Position numbers and translations under genes: made by a program. DNA of 64,000 nucleotides. It comes from Demequina iriomotensis (GTDB taxonomy: Bacteria > Actinomycetota > Actinomycetes > Actinomycetales > Demequinaceae). The number at the start of each line of letters is the position of its first letter. Positions within the stretch are counted from its first letter, which is position 1. Under the pieces are notes generated by a model. It was not told where the DNA came from. It saw only the letters and a program-made list of their open reading frames with translations, and did no database searches. Positions 1 to 8,702 of this stretch are shown piece by piece. The DNA lies in assembly GCF_000971395.1 (NCBI RefSeq), contig NZ_BBME01000010.1, forward strand, positions 186,001 to 250,000. Direction: 5' to 3'.

Positions 1-156
1 ACGATGCGCGCGCGCCTGGGCGATGATCGCACCCGGATCGGCGCCGCCGGCGGCGAGCGCGACCACGTCGAGGCGGTCGCCGTGACGCGCGACGACGTCG
101 AGCGCCTGGGTCCCGATGGAACCGGTGGACCCGAGCAGGGAGACGGTGCGGGTCAT
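1..156 (-). CDS. dxr: 1-deoxy-D-xylulose 5-phosphate reductoisomerase, N-terminal part (partial)
   Basis: Only the first 52 codons lie in the window and the rest runs off the left edge. The reading begins MTRTVSLLGSTGSIG, and GSTGSIG is the dinucleotide-binding loop of the DXR family. The family makes 2-C-methyl-D-erythritol 4-phosphate from DXP with NADPH in the non-mevalonate isoprenoid pathway, in the cytoplasm. The ATG at 154-156 overlaps the TGA of the upstream DivI1A-repeat gene (ATGA), so the two are probably translationally coupled. The family call rests on this short segment and on the usual rlmN-to-dxr neighbourhood. Confidence 0.85.
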   Translation of the reverse strand, partial: MTRTVSLLGSTGSIGTQALDVVARHGDRLDVVALAAGGADPGAIIAQARAHR

Positions 157-716
157 CCCTCGGTGACGCCGAGGAGGATGTCGACCATGCGCGCGAGGAA
201 CGCGTCGACCGTGCCCTCGTCGTAGGCCCGCGAGCCGCGCGCCGAGCGGAACGTCGCGCCGCGGACCTCGTCGGCGGTGAGCGGTGCGCCGCGGTCGAAG
301 AACGCGGTGACGCGCGCGAGCAGCGCGTCCACGTCCGCCGCGTGGTACCCCGTGCTCATGACCGACGGGTGGGCGAAGCGCTCGCCCGCGGGACGGCGCA
401 GGCGCGGGTACAGCGTCTGCGCGCGCGAGGCGAGCTCCTGCATCCACGCGTCCTGACCGTTCGCGCGCACGAACGACTCGCGCTGACGCCCCACGAACGC
501 CGTCTCGAGACGGTCGAGGGCGGCGTCCACGGCGGACGTGTCGTAGCCGCCGTGCTTGAGGTCGAATGCGGTGCGGCGCACGTCGAGCGGCTCGAGCGGA
601 CGCTCGACCTCGCCCGGACGCTCGTAGGCCGCGCGTGCCTGGTCGAAGAAGTCCTCGACCTGGATGGTGTTGTAGCCGAGCTTGAGTGAGCCCACCTTGG
701 GGAACAGGACAGTCAT
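153..716 (-). CDS. DivI1A/DivIVA-repeat domain protein
   Basis: The 187-residue protein starts at ATG 716, one base over the rlmN stop. It holds four spaced copies of a GY...VD.FL-type motif, near residues 12, 60, 120 and 158 (for example GYNTIQVEDFF and GYHAADVDALL). This matches the short DivI1A repeat related to the membrane-curvature-binding N-terminus of DivIVA/Wag31. It lacks the long coiled coil of true DivIVA, so I do not call it divIVA. In actinobacteria such proteins are usually of unknown function, and a role near the septum or pole is inference. It lies between rlmN and dxr in one tightly packed operon. Confidence 0.75.
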   Translation of the reverse strand: MTVLFPKVGSLKLGYNTIQVEDFFDQARAAYERPGEVERPLEPLDVRRTAFDLKHGGYDTSAVDAALDRLETAFVGRQRESFVRANGQDAWMQELASRAQTLYPRLRRPAGERFAHPSVMSTGYHAADVDALLARVTAFFDRGAPLTADEVRGATFRSARGSRAYDEGTVDAFLARMVDILLGVTEG

Positions 717-1828
717 CACCTCTCCTTGATGGCCAGCTGGCCGCACGCGCCGTCGATGTCGCTCCCCCGAGTATCCCGGATGGTCGTCGGAATCCCGTGC
801 ATTCTGAGGATGCGGACGAACTCCTGCTCGACCTTGGGGTCCGAGGCGGTCCACTTGGAGCCCGGCGTGGGGTTGAGCGGGATGGGGTTGACGTGGACCC
901 AGCCGTCGCCGCGTGCGTTGAGCTTCTTCCCGAGCAGCTCGGCACGGTGCGCGTGGTCGTTCATGTCGCGGATGAGCGCGTACTCGATGCTCACGCGCCG
1001 CCCCGTGGCGTCGAAGTAGCGCCGCGCGGCGTCCAGGGCCTCGTCGACCTTCCAGCGCGCGTTGATGGGCACCAGGGAGTCGCGGAGCTCGTCGTCGGGC
1101 GCGTGGAGGCTCAGCGCGAGCGTCACCGGGATGCCCTCCCCCGCCAGGCGGTCGATGCCGGTGACCAGGCCCACCGTGGAGACGGTGACGTGACGCGCCG
1201 ACAGGCCGAAGCCCTCGGGCGCCGGGCTCGTGAGCGCGCGCACCGCGGTCATGACGGCGGAGTAGTTCGCGAGCGGCTCGCCCATGCCCATGAAGACCAC
1301 GTTGGACAGGCGCACCGGGTCGCCGCCCAGCTCGCCGTCGCGCGCCTGCTTGGCGGCGAGGCGCACCTGCTCGATGATCTCGCCCGCCGAGAGGTTGCGC
1401 GTGAGGCCCATCTGGCCGGTCGCGCAGAACGGGCAGGCCATGCCGCAGCCCGCCTGGCTGGTGACGCACAGCGTCGCCCGGTCGGGGTACTTCATCAGCA
1501 CCGACTCGACCTTGGCGTTGTCGATGAGGTTCCACAGCGTCTTCATGGTCGCGCCGTCGTCCGCCGTGAGCTGCGTGACATGAGTCAGCAGCGGCGGGAA
1601 CAGCTCGCCGACCAGGGTGTCGCGCGCCGCCGCCGGAAGGTCCGTCATGTCGGCGGGGTCCACCGTGAGGTGGTCGTAGTAGTGCGTCGCGAGCTGCTTG
1701 GCCCGGAAGCCGGGCTGGCCGAGCTGCTTGAGCGCGTCGACGCGCTCGACGGCGTCGAGGTCGGCGAAGTGGCGCGGCGGCTTGCCGCGGCGCGGCGCGA
1801 GCATGGGAAGGGTGGGCAGCGAGGTCAT
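716..1828 (-). CDS. rlmN: Dual-specificity 23S rRNA/tRNA adenine-C2 methyltransferase RlmN
   Basis: The protein has 370 residues. A radical-SAM cluster motif C-GMA-C-PF-C lies at residues 128-135. The two cysteines needed for the ping-pong methylation chemistry are present: one just before the cluster (about C121, in ATLCVTSQ) and one at the C-terminus (about C362, in [11 protein letters not shown]). The family methylates C2 of A2503 in 23S rRNA and A37 of some tRNAs. The start ATG overlaps the cdsA TGA by four bases. The paralogue Cfr is much less likely, given the housekeeping context. Confidence 0.95.
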   Translation of the reverse strand: MTSLPTLPMLAPRRGKPPRHFADLDAVERVDALKQLGQPGFRAKQLATHYYDHLTVDPADMTDLPAAARDTLVGELFPPLLTHVTQLTADDGATMKTLWNLIDNAKVESVLMKYPDRATLCVTSQAGCGMACPFCATGQMGLTRNLSAGEIIEQVRLAAKQARDGELGGDPVRLSNVVFMGMGEPLANYSAVMTAVRALTSPAPEGFGLSARHVTVSTVGLVTGIDRLAGEGIPVTLALSLHAPDDELRDSLVPINARWKVDEALDAARRYFDATGRRVSIEYALIRDMNDHAHRAELLGKKLNARGDGWVHVNPIPLNPTPGSKWTASDPKVEQEFVRILRMHGIPTTIRDTRGSDIDGACGQLAIKER

Positions 1829-2898
1829 GAGGCCCCCAGGAAGAGTGCGAAGACGACGTAGGCGGCCGCGGCCGCCGGGAGCAACGAGTCGAGGCGGTCG
1901 AGCACGCCGCCATGACCCGGGATGGCGCTGGACATGTCCTTGACGGACAGGTCGCGCTTGAGGACGGACTCGGCGAGGTCCCCGAGCACCGCCGCGGTCA
2001 CGGACGCGATGCCGACGGCGGCGCCGATCCACCACCGGCCGTCGAGCAGGACGAGGGCGCCGACCGAGGCGCCGACGATGCCGAACACCGCGCCGCCGAT
2101 CGCGCCCTCCCAGGTCTTGTTCGGGCTGACGCGCTCGAGCAGCTTGCGACGGCCGAGGAGCATGCCCGTGAACAGCGCGAACGTGTCGTTGAGCACGACG
2201 GCGAGGATCACGATGACGATGCGCTTCCAGCCGTCGTCGGCGAGCTCCATGAGGAGCATGAACGAGGCGAGGAACGGGATCCACGTGAGCGTGAGGATGC
2301 TCACGAGCGAGTCCGCCATCGTGTTCTCGACACGGTCGTCGACGATGCGCCACGCGACCACGCCGGCGCACGCGACCAGCAGCGCCACCACGAGACCCTC
2401 GCCGCCGCCGTACCACGTCGCGACCCCCATGCCGAGCGTCGCGACGATGACCGGCGTGAGCGAGATGTGCATGCCGTGGCGCGCCAGCGCGGCGCGCCAC
2501 TCGACCACCGCCGCGATCGAGAAGCCGTAGATCGCCGCGGCGAACAGCAGCGGGTGCCACCACGCGCTCACGAGCGCGCCGACGCCCAGGACCACGCCGA
2601 CCACGGTCGCGAGGCCCAGGTTGCGGCCACCGCGGCGACGGGGCGCCGGGACCGCGTCGGGAAGGGGCGTCTCGACGTCGACGGGGTCCGCCGCATCGTC
2701 CTCCGCCGCGGTGGGCGGGACCACGCGCGCCTCCGCGCGCGCGACCGCCTCGGCCACCGGCGCCGGGGTGGGCGCCGCACCCTGGTCGCCGACGGGCGCC
2801 ACGGGGTGGACGGGGGCGAAGATCGAGGTGTCGACCGCGGGACCCGTGCCGGCGTGCGAGGTGTCGGGGTCCGCCTCGTGGCGGCGCCCCCACCTCAT
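1825..2898 (-). CDS. cdsA: Phosphatidate cytidylyltransferase
   Basis: This integral membrane enzyme makes CDP-diacylglycerol from phosphatidic acid and CTP, the branch point of phospholipid synthesis. The 357-residue protein has a cytosolic, disordered Pro/Ala/Asp-rich leader of about 100 residues, then eight or so hydrophobic segments. The C-terminal signature includes [10 protein letters not shown] and [12 protein letters not shown]. The leader is longer than in most CdsA proteins. Three copies of the dispersed GACGATGCG word lie in this gene (2215, 2341, 2692), one of them in the leader as EDDAA. It is followed by rlmN with a 4-base overlap. Confidence 0.93.
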   Translation of the reverse strand: MRWGRRHEADPDTSHAGTGPAVDTSIFAPVHPVAPVGDQGAAPTPAPVAEAVARAEARVVPPTAAEDDAADPVDVETPLPDAVPAPRRRGGRNLGLATVVGVVLGVGALVSAWWHPLLFAAAIYGFSIAAVVEWRAALARHGMHISLTPVIVATLGMGVATWYGGGEGLVVALLVACAGVVAWRIVDDRVENTMADSLVSILTLTWIPFLASFMLLMELADDGWKRIVIVILAVVLNDTFALFTGMLLGRRKLLERVSPNKTWEGAIGGAVFGIVGASVGALVLLDGRWWIGAAVGIASVTAAVLGDLAESVLKRDLSVKDMSSAIPGHGGVLDRLDSLLPAAAAAYVVFALFLGAS

Positions 2899-2929
2899 GA
2901 GACGCCCTGTCGCGCGGTCGCGTCAGGCA

Positions 2930-3487
2930 TCAGACCGCCAGCAGCTCGCTCTCCTTGTGGGAGAGGAGGGCGTCGACCGCGTCGACGTGCTTCTTGGTGA
3001 GCGCGTCGAGCTCCTTCTCCGCACGGGACCCCTCGTCCTCGCCGAACTCGCCGTCCTTGACGCCGGCGTCGATCGCGTCCTTGGCCTTGCGACGCATGTT
3101 GCGCAGCGTGACCCGGGACTCCTCCGCCTTGGCCTTGGCGAGCTTGACGTAGTCGCGACGGCGCTCCTCGGTCAGCTGGGGAAGGACCACGCGCAGCACC
3201 GTGCCGTCGTCCGACGGGTTGACGCCCAGGTCCGAGTTCCGCAGCGCGGACTCGATCTCCTTCTTGGCGCTCGCGTCGTACGGCGCGATGACCACGGTGC
3301 GGGCCTCGGTGACGTTGATCGACGCGAGCTGCTGAAGCGGCGTGGGGGCACCGTAGTAGTCGACGGCGATGCTCGCGAACATCGCCGAGCTCGCCTGGCC
3401 GGTGCGGATCTTCGCGAAGTTGTCCTTCGCGACCTCCACGGCCTGGTCCATGTTCTCCTCGGCCTCGAGGAGGATCATCTCAGTCAC
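2930..3487 (-). CDS. frr: Ribosome recycling factor
   Basis: At 185 residues this has the usual RRF length. It starts [18 protein letters not shown] and carries the typical [12 protein letters not shown] and L..LTEERR segments of the three-helix bundle domain. RRF splits post-termination ribosomes together with EF-G. The start is GTG at 3485-3487, preceded by an AGGAGA ribosome-binding site. It lies between pyrH and cdsA in the conserved rpsB-tsf-pyrH-frr order. Confidence 0.97.
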   Translation of the reverse strand: MTEMILLEAEENMDQAVEVAKDNFAKIRTGQASSAMFASIAVDYYGAPTPLQQLASINVTEARTVVIAPYDASAKKEIESALRNSDLGVNPSDDGTVLRVVLPQLTEERRRDYVKLAKAKAEESRVTLRNMRRKAKDAIDAGVKDGEFGEDEGSRAEKELDALTKKHVDAVDALLSHKESELLAV

Positions 3488-3510
3488 GCTTGTCTCCTAA
3501 CGGTGCGGCG

Positions 3511-4257
3511 TCAGGCCGTCACCAGGGTTCCGATTCTCTCACCCAGGAGGGCGCGAGTCACATTTCCAGGGGTGTCGAGCCCGAACACCTGCATCGGCAT
3601 CCGGTTGTCCATCGCGAGCGAGAACGCGGCGGCGTCCATGACGGCGAGGCGCTTCTGCAGCGCCTCCGCGTAGGTGACGTGCTCGAGGCGCGTCGCGTCC
3701 GGGTCCTTGCGCGGGTCCGCGGTGTAGACCGCGTCGACCCCGTTCTTGCCCATGAGCACCTCGGAGCAGCGCGTCTCGAGCGCGCGCTGGAGGGACACGG
3801 TGTCGGTCGAGAAGTACGGCATGCCGGCGCCGGCGCCGAAGATGACGACGCGGCCCTTCTCCATGTGGCGGATGGCCCGCAGCGGAAGGTAGGACTCGGC
3901 GACCTGGCCCATGGTGATCGCGGTCTGCACGCGCGTGGTCACGCCGGCCTGCTCGAGGAAGTCCTGGAGGGCGAGCGCGTTCATCACGGTGCCGAGCATG
4001 CCCATGTAGTCGGCGCGCGAACGCTCCATGCCGCGCTCGGAGAGCTCCGCGCCGCGGAAGAAGTTGCCGCCGCCCACGACGATCGCGACCTGCACGCCCT
4101 GACGGACGGCGTCGGCGATCTCGCGGGCGACCCGGCTCACGACGTCGGGGTCGAGGCCGAGCTGGCCTCCCCCGAACATCTCGCCGGAGAGCTTGAGAAG
4201 CACGCGGCGCGCCGTCTGGGGCTCCTTGCCCGGGATCAGATCGCTGGTCTCGGACAC
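3511..4257 (-). CDS. pyrH: UMP kinase
   Basis: The 248-residue amino-acid-kinase-fold protein phosphorylates UMP to UDP in pyrimidine nucleotide synthesis. Visible family motifs are [13 protein letters not shown] at the N-terminus, [11 protein letters not shown] for the glycine-rich nucleotide site, and [18 protein letters not shown] for the UMP-binding helix. The start is GTG (4255-4257) with a strong AGGAGG eight bases upstream. It is 23 bases upstream of frr and is co-oriented with tsf. Confidence 0.97.
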   Translation of the reverse strand: MSETSDLIPGKEPQTARRVLLKLSGEMFGGGQLGLDPDVVSRVAREIADAVRQGVQVAIVVGGGNFFRGAELSERGMERSRADYMGMLGTVMNALALQDFLEQAGVTTRVQTAITMGQVAESYLPLRAIRHMEKGRVVIFGAGAGMPYFSTDTVSLQRALETRCSEVLMGKNGVDAVYTADPRKDPDATRLEHVTYAEALQKRLAVMDAAAFSLAMDNRMPMQVFGLDTPGNVTRALLGERIGTLVTA

Positions 4258-4320
4258 GGATTCCTCCTGACGGCGCGCCGCGCCTTGCTCATGTATGGGT
4301 GGTGGGGTGAAGGCTAAGCC

Positions 4321-5160
4321 TTAGGCTCCCACACGGAAGCGGGCGAAGGCGACCAGAGCGCCACCCGTCTCCGCGACGACCTTGCCGACGGTCGTCTTCG
4401 GGTCCTTGGCGAACGCCTGCTCGACGAGCACGTTCTCCTTGAACCAGCCGTTGAGGCGGCCCTCGATGATCTTCGGCAGCGCGGCCTCGGGCTTGCCCTC
4501 GGCACGCGAGACCTCCTCGGCGACGCGACGCTCGTTGGCGACGGTCTCCTCGGGGGCGTCCTCGCGGGTGAGGTAGGCGGGCGAGTACGCGGCGGTGTGC
4601 ATCGCGACGTCCTTGGCCACCGGGGCGGCCTTCTCGTCGGTGCCCACGAGGACGCCGACCTGGGCCGGGAGGTCCTTGTTGGTGCGGTGGAGGTACTCGG
4701 TCACGACCGGGGCCTCGATGCGCGCCACGCGACGCAGGACGATCTTCTCGCCCAGCGTGCCGGCCGACTCGTCGATGAACGCGCCGACGGTCTTGCCGTC
4801 GATGTCGGCCGCAAGGGCCTCCTCGGCGTTCGACGCACCGGCGGCCACGACCGCGGCGAGGACCTGCTCGGCGAGCGTGATGAACTTCTCGTTCTTCGCG
4901 ACGAAGTCGGTCTCCGAGTTGATCTCGATCAGCGTGCCGACCTGGGCGCCCTCGGCGCCCTCGATCTTGGTGACGACGAGGCCCTCGGAAGCCGAACGGC
5001 CCTCGCGCTTGGCGACGCCCTTCAGACCCTTGATGCGGAGGATCTCGACGGCCTTCTCCTGGTCGCCGTCCGCCTCGTCGAGGGCCTTCTTCACGTCGAG
5101 CATGCCGGCACCGGTGCGCTCGCGGAGCGCCTGGATGTCAGCGACGGTGTAGTTCGCCAT
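4321..5160 (-). CDS. tsf: Elongation factor Ts
   Basis: The 279-residue nucleotide-exchange factor for EF-Tu begins MANYTVADIQALRERTGAGM. It carries the TDFVAKNEKF motif of the core domain that contacts EF-Tu, about residues 80-90. The C-terminus is FARFRVGA. It follows rpsB after 11 bases. The 63-base gap between tsf and pyrH shows no convincing terminator, so the block may read through. Confidence 0.97.
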   Translation of the reverse strand: MANYTVADIQALRERTGAGMLDVKKALDEADGDQEKAVEILRIKGLKGVAKREGRSASEGLVVTKIEGAEGAQVGTLIEINSETDFVAKNEKFITLAEQVLAAVVAAGASNAEEALAADIDGKTVGAFIDESAGTLGEKIVLRRVARIEAPVVTEYLHRTNKDLPAQVGVLVGTDEKAAPVAKDVAMHTAAYSPAYLTREDAPEETVANERRVAEEVSRAEGKPEAALPKIIEGRLNGWFKENVLVEQAFAKDPKTTVGKVVAETGGALVAFARFRVGA

Positions 5161-5171
5161 GTGATGCGTCC

Positions 5172-6035
5172 TTACTTCTCGTCGGCCGCGGCCTCGGTGG
5201 CCTCGGCGGCGGGGGTGGTCTCAGCGGCGGGGGCCTCCTCGGCCTTCTCCTCCGCCTTCGCGCCGTCGAGCAGCTCCTGCTCCCACTCGGCGAGGGGCTC
5301 GGCGTCGCCGGTCGCCTCGGCCTCGGCACCGGTGGTGCCGCCCGAGTGGCGCAGGCGGATGCCCTCGGCGACCGCGTCCGCGATCACGCGGGTGAGCAGG
5401 CCGACGGAGCGGATCGCGTCGTCGTTGCCGGGGATGCCGTACGAGACCTGGTCGGGGTCGCAGTTCGAGTCGAGGATGCCGACGACCGGGACGCCGAGCT
5501 TCTTCGCCTCGTCGACCGCGAGGTGCTCCTTGTTGGTGTCGACGATCCACACGACCGAGGGGACCTTGGCCATGTCGCGGATGCCGCCGAGGGTCTTGTC
5601 GAGCTTCTCCATCTCGCGGCGGAGGTTGAGCAGCTCCTTCTTGGTGCGGCCCGAGCCGGCGACGTCGTCGAAGTCGATCTCCTCGAGCTCCTTGAGGCGC
5701 TGCACGCGCTTGCTCACCGTCTGGAAGTTGGTGAGCATGCCGCCCAGCCAGCGCTCGTTGACGTAGGGCATGCCCACGCGCTTGGCCTGCTCGGCGATCT
5801 GCTCCTGCGCCTGGCGCTTGGTGCCGACGAACAGCACGGTGCCGCCGTGCGCGACGGTGTCACGCACGAACGAGTAGGCGGCGTCGATCTTCGCGAGCGA
5901 CTGCTGCAGGTCGATGATGTAGATCCCGTTGCGCTCGGTGAAGATGAAGCGCTTCATCTTGGGGTTCCAACGGCTGGTCTGGTGGCCGAAGTGGACACCC
6001 GAGTCGAGCAGCTGGCGCATGGTCACGACGGCCAT
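5172..6035 (-). CDS. rpsB: 30S ribosomal protein S2
   Basis: The 287-residue product starts [20 protein letters not shown] at ATG 6035, preceded by AAGGAAG. I reject the longer upstream reading because it is arginine-rich and unlike S2. Typical S2 segments include [14 protein letters not shown] and [11 protein letters not shown]. Past about residue 235 there is an Ala/Glu-rich acidic tail, common in actinobacterial S2. It is the first gene of the rpsB-tsf-pyrH-frr-cdsA-rlmN block. Confidence 0.97.
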   Translation of the reverse strand: MAVVTMRQLLDSGVHFGHQTSRWNPKMKRFIFTERNGIYIIDLQQSLAKIDAAYSFVRDTVAHGGTVLFVGTKRQAQEQIAEQAKRVGMPYVNERWLGGMLTNFQTVSKRVQRLKELEEIDFDDVAGSGRTKKELLNLRREMEKLDKTLGGIRDMAKVPSVVWIVDTNKEHLAVDEAKKLGVPVVGILDSNCDPDQVSYGIPGNDDAIRSVGLLTRVIADAVAEGIRLRHSGGTTGAEAEATGDAEPLAEWEQELLDGAKAEEKAEEAPAAETTPAAEATEAAADEK

Positions 6036-6371
6036 GGCACTTCCTTGTCTCACGCGCGCGGCGCGTGCATGTTCCTGTGGCGCCCGTTCCCGGGCACCGG
6101 TTTCGGTTGACGATGCGGGCCGGGCGGCTCGCATCCCTGGCATCAACGCGGTCGGGCCCCGATTGCTCGGACCTCGCCCTTCCGGCGCCTCCGACGGGAG
6201 GCGAATGATGCGCGACGTCATCCGGGCAGGCCGGATGCGGGTTCAAGAGTACCGGATCGGAGGCCCCCGCGACGAACCGGGCGATGCCCCCAGGCCTGTG
6301 TCGCGCCTCGCCTCTCCCCGCTCGGCATGGGCGACGCCCCGGCGCCGGCCCCGACGCCGCACCATCGTCGC
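6036..6371. other. 336-base divergent intergenic region (rpsB / M23 peptidase)
   Basis: No gene is visible here. It must hold the rpsB promoter on the minus strand and the peptidase promoter on the plus strand. On the minus strand TACTCT at about 6250-6255 is a possible -10, with no good -35. A short inverted repeat, catccgg...ccggatg (6215-6236), could form a leader hairpin. One copy of GACGATGCG lies at 6109-6117. Confidence 0.4.
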
Positions 6372-7001
6372 ATGTCACGTCTCGCCCGCACCCTCGCGTC
6401 GCTCGCCCTGGCGTGCGCGCTGGTCGGGGTGGCGGCGGGCGCCGACGGCGCCTCGCCCGCGCTCTCCGCGCCCGTGGGGACGATGCGCGCGCTGGCGTTC
6501 TTCGTCGCTCCGGCGGCGCCGTGGGCCGCGGGGCATCGCGGGATCGACCTCGCCGCCTCACCCGGCGACGGCGTGATGTCGCCGGGGTCCGGCGTGGTCG
6601 CCTTCGCCGGGCGCGTCGTCGATCGGGGCGTGGTGACCATCGACCACGGCGGCGGGGTCCTGTCCTCGCTCGAACCGGTGGAGGACGCACCCGCGGCGGG
6701 CACGCGCGTCGCGCGCGGCGATCCGCTCGGCACGGTCGCGACCGTGCCGGGCCATTGCGCTCCCGCGACATGCCTGCACTGGGGTGTGCGGGTGGACGGC
6801 GTCTACACCGACCCGCTCGACCTGCTCGAGGGCTTCGGCCCCGTGAGGCTGCTGCCGCCAGGCCTCGCGGCTCAGGAGAAGGCGCCGGTGCGCACCAGGG
6901 ACTCGCGGAGCTTCTTCACCGCCGCGGAGTGGATCTGCGAGACACGCGACTCGGTGACCCCGAGGATCTCACCGATCTGCGCAAGCGTGAGGTTCTCGTA
7001 G
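6372..7001 (+). CDS. Secreted M23-family peptidase-like protein
   Basis: The 209-residue product has a signal peptide starting MSRLARTLASLALACALVG. Then comes an M23 (LytM) fold with GHRGIDLAA (metal-binding His and Asp), a GxGxVxFAG strand and CLHWGVRV. In the last motif the first histidine of the usual HxH pair is cysteine, which I believe also occurs in actinobacterial relatives, so metal binding or activity may be altered. The family cleaves peptidoglycan cross-bridges. The start was chosen at the signal peptide rather than the upstream ATG at 6327. Its last 130 bases overlap, antisense, the 3' end of the sigma-factor gene. Confidence 0.75.
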   Translation: MSRLARTLASLALACALVGVAAGADGASPALSAPVGTMRALAFFVAPAAPWAAGHRGIDLAASPGDGVMSPGSGVVAFAGRVVDRGVVTIDHGGGVLSSLEPVEDAPAAGTRVARGDPLGTVATVPGHCAPATCLHWGVRVDGVYTDPLDLLEGFGPVRLLPPGLAAQEKAPVRTRDSRSFFTAAEWICETRDSVTPRISPICASVRFS

Positions 7002-7693
7002 TAGTAGAGGCGCAGCACCTCCTGCTCGCGGTCGCGCACGCCCTGCACGGCCGCGGCGAGGAGCACCGAGGTCTCGCGAGCCTCGAGGCGGGACGAGGCG
7101 TGGGCCATGGCGGCCGAGCCGAGCGTCGGGATGGGCTGCGTGTCGGGCTCGGCAGGCATGCCGTCGAGCGCCGCGACGTGGGAGAGCGCGACCTGGGCGC
7201 GCACGGTCCTCACCTCGGCGGTCGCCCAGCCCAGGTGGTGCGCCACGTCCTCGTCCGTGACCGGGCGCAGGAGCTCCTGCTCGAGGGACCGGGTGGCGTG
7301 CTCGAGCGTCTTGGCCTTCGAACGCACCGAGCGCGGGACCCAGTCGGCCGCGCGGAGCTCGTCGATGATCGCTCCCCGGATGCGCGTCGAGGCGTAGGTC
7401 TCGAACTTGAAGCCGCGGTCCGCCTCGAAGCGCTCGACCGCGTCGATGAGGCCGAACATGCCGTAGGAGACCAGGTCGGCGAGCTCGACCGTGTCGGGCA
7501 GCTTGCCGATCATGCGCGTGGCGACCTGGGTCACCAGCGGCGCGTAGTGGGTGATGAGCGCGTCGCGGGCGGCGGCGCGGTCCTCTCCCCCGGCCGCGAG
7601 CCTGTCCCACCAGCCGGCGGCGGGTGAGCGCACGGCCATGGGCGCCTCGGGCTCGGTCTCGGTCTCGGTCAGCAGTGCGTGGAGCTCGTTCAT
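6872..7693 (-). CDS. whiG: Sigma-28 family RNA polymerase sigma factor (FliA/WhiG type)
   Basis: The 273-residue protein has sigma regions 2 to 4. Region 2 (about residues 45-110) contains LVSYGMFGLIDAVERFE and FKFETYASTRIRGAIIDELR, the signature of the FliA/WhiG group. Region 4 ends LAQIGEILGVTESRVSQIHSAAVKKL, a helix-turn-helix for -35 recognition. The start was set at ATG 7693 after a purine-rich AGAGGGGGA. Members direct flagellar genes or sporulation/aerial development. No target genes are in the window, so the role here is open and the symbol marks family only. Confidence 0.8.
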   Translation of the reverse strand: MNELHALLTETETEPEAPMAVRSPAAGWWDRLAAGGEDRAAARDALITHYAPLVTQVATRMIGKLPDTVELADLVSYGMFGLIDAVERFEADRGFKFETYASTRIRGAIIDELRAADWVPRSVRSKAKTLEHATRSLEQELLRPVTDEDVAHHLGWATAEVRTVRAQVALSHVAALDGMPAEPDTQPIPTLGSAAMAHASSRLEARETSVLLAAAVQGVRDREQEVLRLYYYENLTLAQIGEILGVTESRVSQIHSAAVKKLRESLVRTGAFS

Positions 7694-7707
7694 GTCGGCG
7701 TCCCCCT

Positions 7708-8634
7708 CTAGGCGCGCGGATGGGCGAGGTGATAGGCGGCGCGGAGCCGCTCGGCGGATACGTGGGTGTAACGCTGCGTGGTGGCGAGGCTCGCGTGGCC
7801 CAGGACCTCCTGGACGCTGCGGAGGTCCGAGCCGCCTGTCAGAAGATGGGTCGCCGCGGTGTGCCGCAGCGCGTGCGGCGCGACCTCCTCGAGCCCGGCG
7901 AGGCGGCACAGCTCATGGACGGCCTCGCGGATCTGGCGCTGGTCGACCCGCTGGCCGCGCCGGCCCAGGAACACCGCCGACCCCGTGCCCGGGGCGACCA
8001 GGGCCGGACGGCCGCGCTCGAGCCACTGCGCGAGCGCATCCGCCGCGGGCACCCCGAAGGGCACCACCCGCTCCTTGTCGCCCTTGCCCGTCACCCGCAC
8101 CAGGCGCTCGCCGAGGTCGGCGTCGCCCAGGTCGATCCCGGCGAGCTCGCCGACGCGCATGCCGGTCGCGTAGAGCATCTCGACCGCGGCCCAGTCGCGC
8201 AGGTGCACGGGCTCGCCGTCGTCGGCGCGGGTGCGCGCCACGTCGAGCAGGGAGACCACGTCGCCCGCCGACAGCACGGTCGGCAGGACCGATGCGGGCC
8301 GCGCCGAGGCGAGGCGGATCGCAGGGTTGGGCACGATGCGGCCGGAGTCCGCCGCCCACGAGTAGAAGGCGCGCACCGCGGCGCCCCGGCGGGCCAAGGT
8401 GGTGCGGCTCAGCCCCTCCTCCGCCATGGCGGCCAGCCAGGTACGGAGGTCGGCGAGCACGACGCCGGCGAGGACGCCGTCGACCGGCGCGTCGCCGGCG
8501 TCGAGGTGGGAGGCCAGGTGTGCGAGGTCGCCGAGGTAGGCGCGCACCGTGTTCCCCGAGAGGCCGCGCTCATGGCGCAGGTGCCCCTCGAAGGCGGCGA
8601 GCAGCTCGCTCGCGGCGGCGTCCGTGGTGACCAT
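7708..8634 (-). CDS. xerC: Tyrosine recombinase XerC-type
   Basis: The 308-residue protein has an N-terminal SAM-like core-binding domain (about 1-95) and a catalytic domain. The catalytic set is visible: R in ATGMRVGEL, K in GKGDKER, HALRHTAATH for H-x-x-R, H in GHASLATTQRYTHV, and the nucleophile Y in RYTHV. XerC with XerD resolves chromosome dimers at dif. Its place beside dprA-comM and downstream of a low-GC dyad region is typical of chromosomal xerC rather than a phage integrase. Confidence 0.9.
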   Translation of the reverse strand: MVTTDAAASELLAAFEGHLRHERGLSGNTVRAYLGDLAHLASHLDAGDAPVDGVLAGVVLADLRTWLAAMAEEGLSRTTLARRGAAVRAFYSWAADSGRIVPNPAIRLASARPASVLPTVLSAGDVVSLLDVARTRADDGEPVHLRDWAAVEMLYATGMRVGELAGIDLGDADLGERLVRVTGKGDKERVVPFGVPAADALAQWLERGRPALVAPGTGSAVFLGRRGQRVDQRQIREAVHELCRLAGLEEVAPHALRHTAATHLLTGGSDLRSVQEVLGHASLATTQRYTHVSAERLRAAYHLAHPRA

Positions 8635-8639
8635 GCCGA

Positions 8640-8702
8640 CACCATGGCACCGTCACATCTGTCAAATCAATACCTCGAGTAACATTTGTCACACCAACCT
8701 CA
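8640..8702. promoter_or_regulatory. Two TGACA-NN-TGT dyads in a low-GC patch upstream of xerC
   Basis: Between the dprA stop and the xerC start lie two imperfect 14-base dyads: GTCACATCTGTCAA (8652-8665) and GTAACATTTGTCAC (8679-8692), centres 27 bases apart. On the minus strand both read TGACA-NN-TGT-N-AC. The patch is far more AT-rich than its surroundings. It is well placed to be the operator or promoter of xerC. The binding protein is unknown. Confidence 0.4.

Noticed and set aside
5172..6221. Longer rpsB start at 6221
   Set aside because: The extra residues are arginine-rich and unlike S2, whereas ATG 6035 has AAGGAAG and matches the family.
7708..8634. Phage or integrative-element integrase
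   Set aside because: No phage, tRNA or attachment-site context. Sequence and neighbours (whiG-like sigma, dprA, comM) fit chromosomal XerC.
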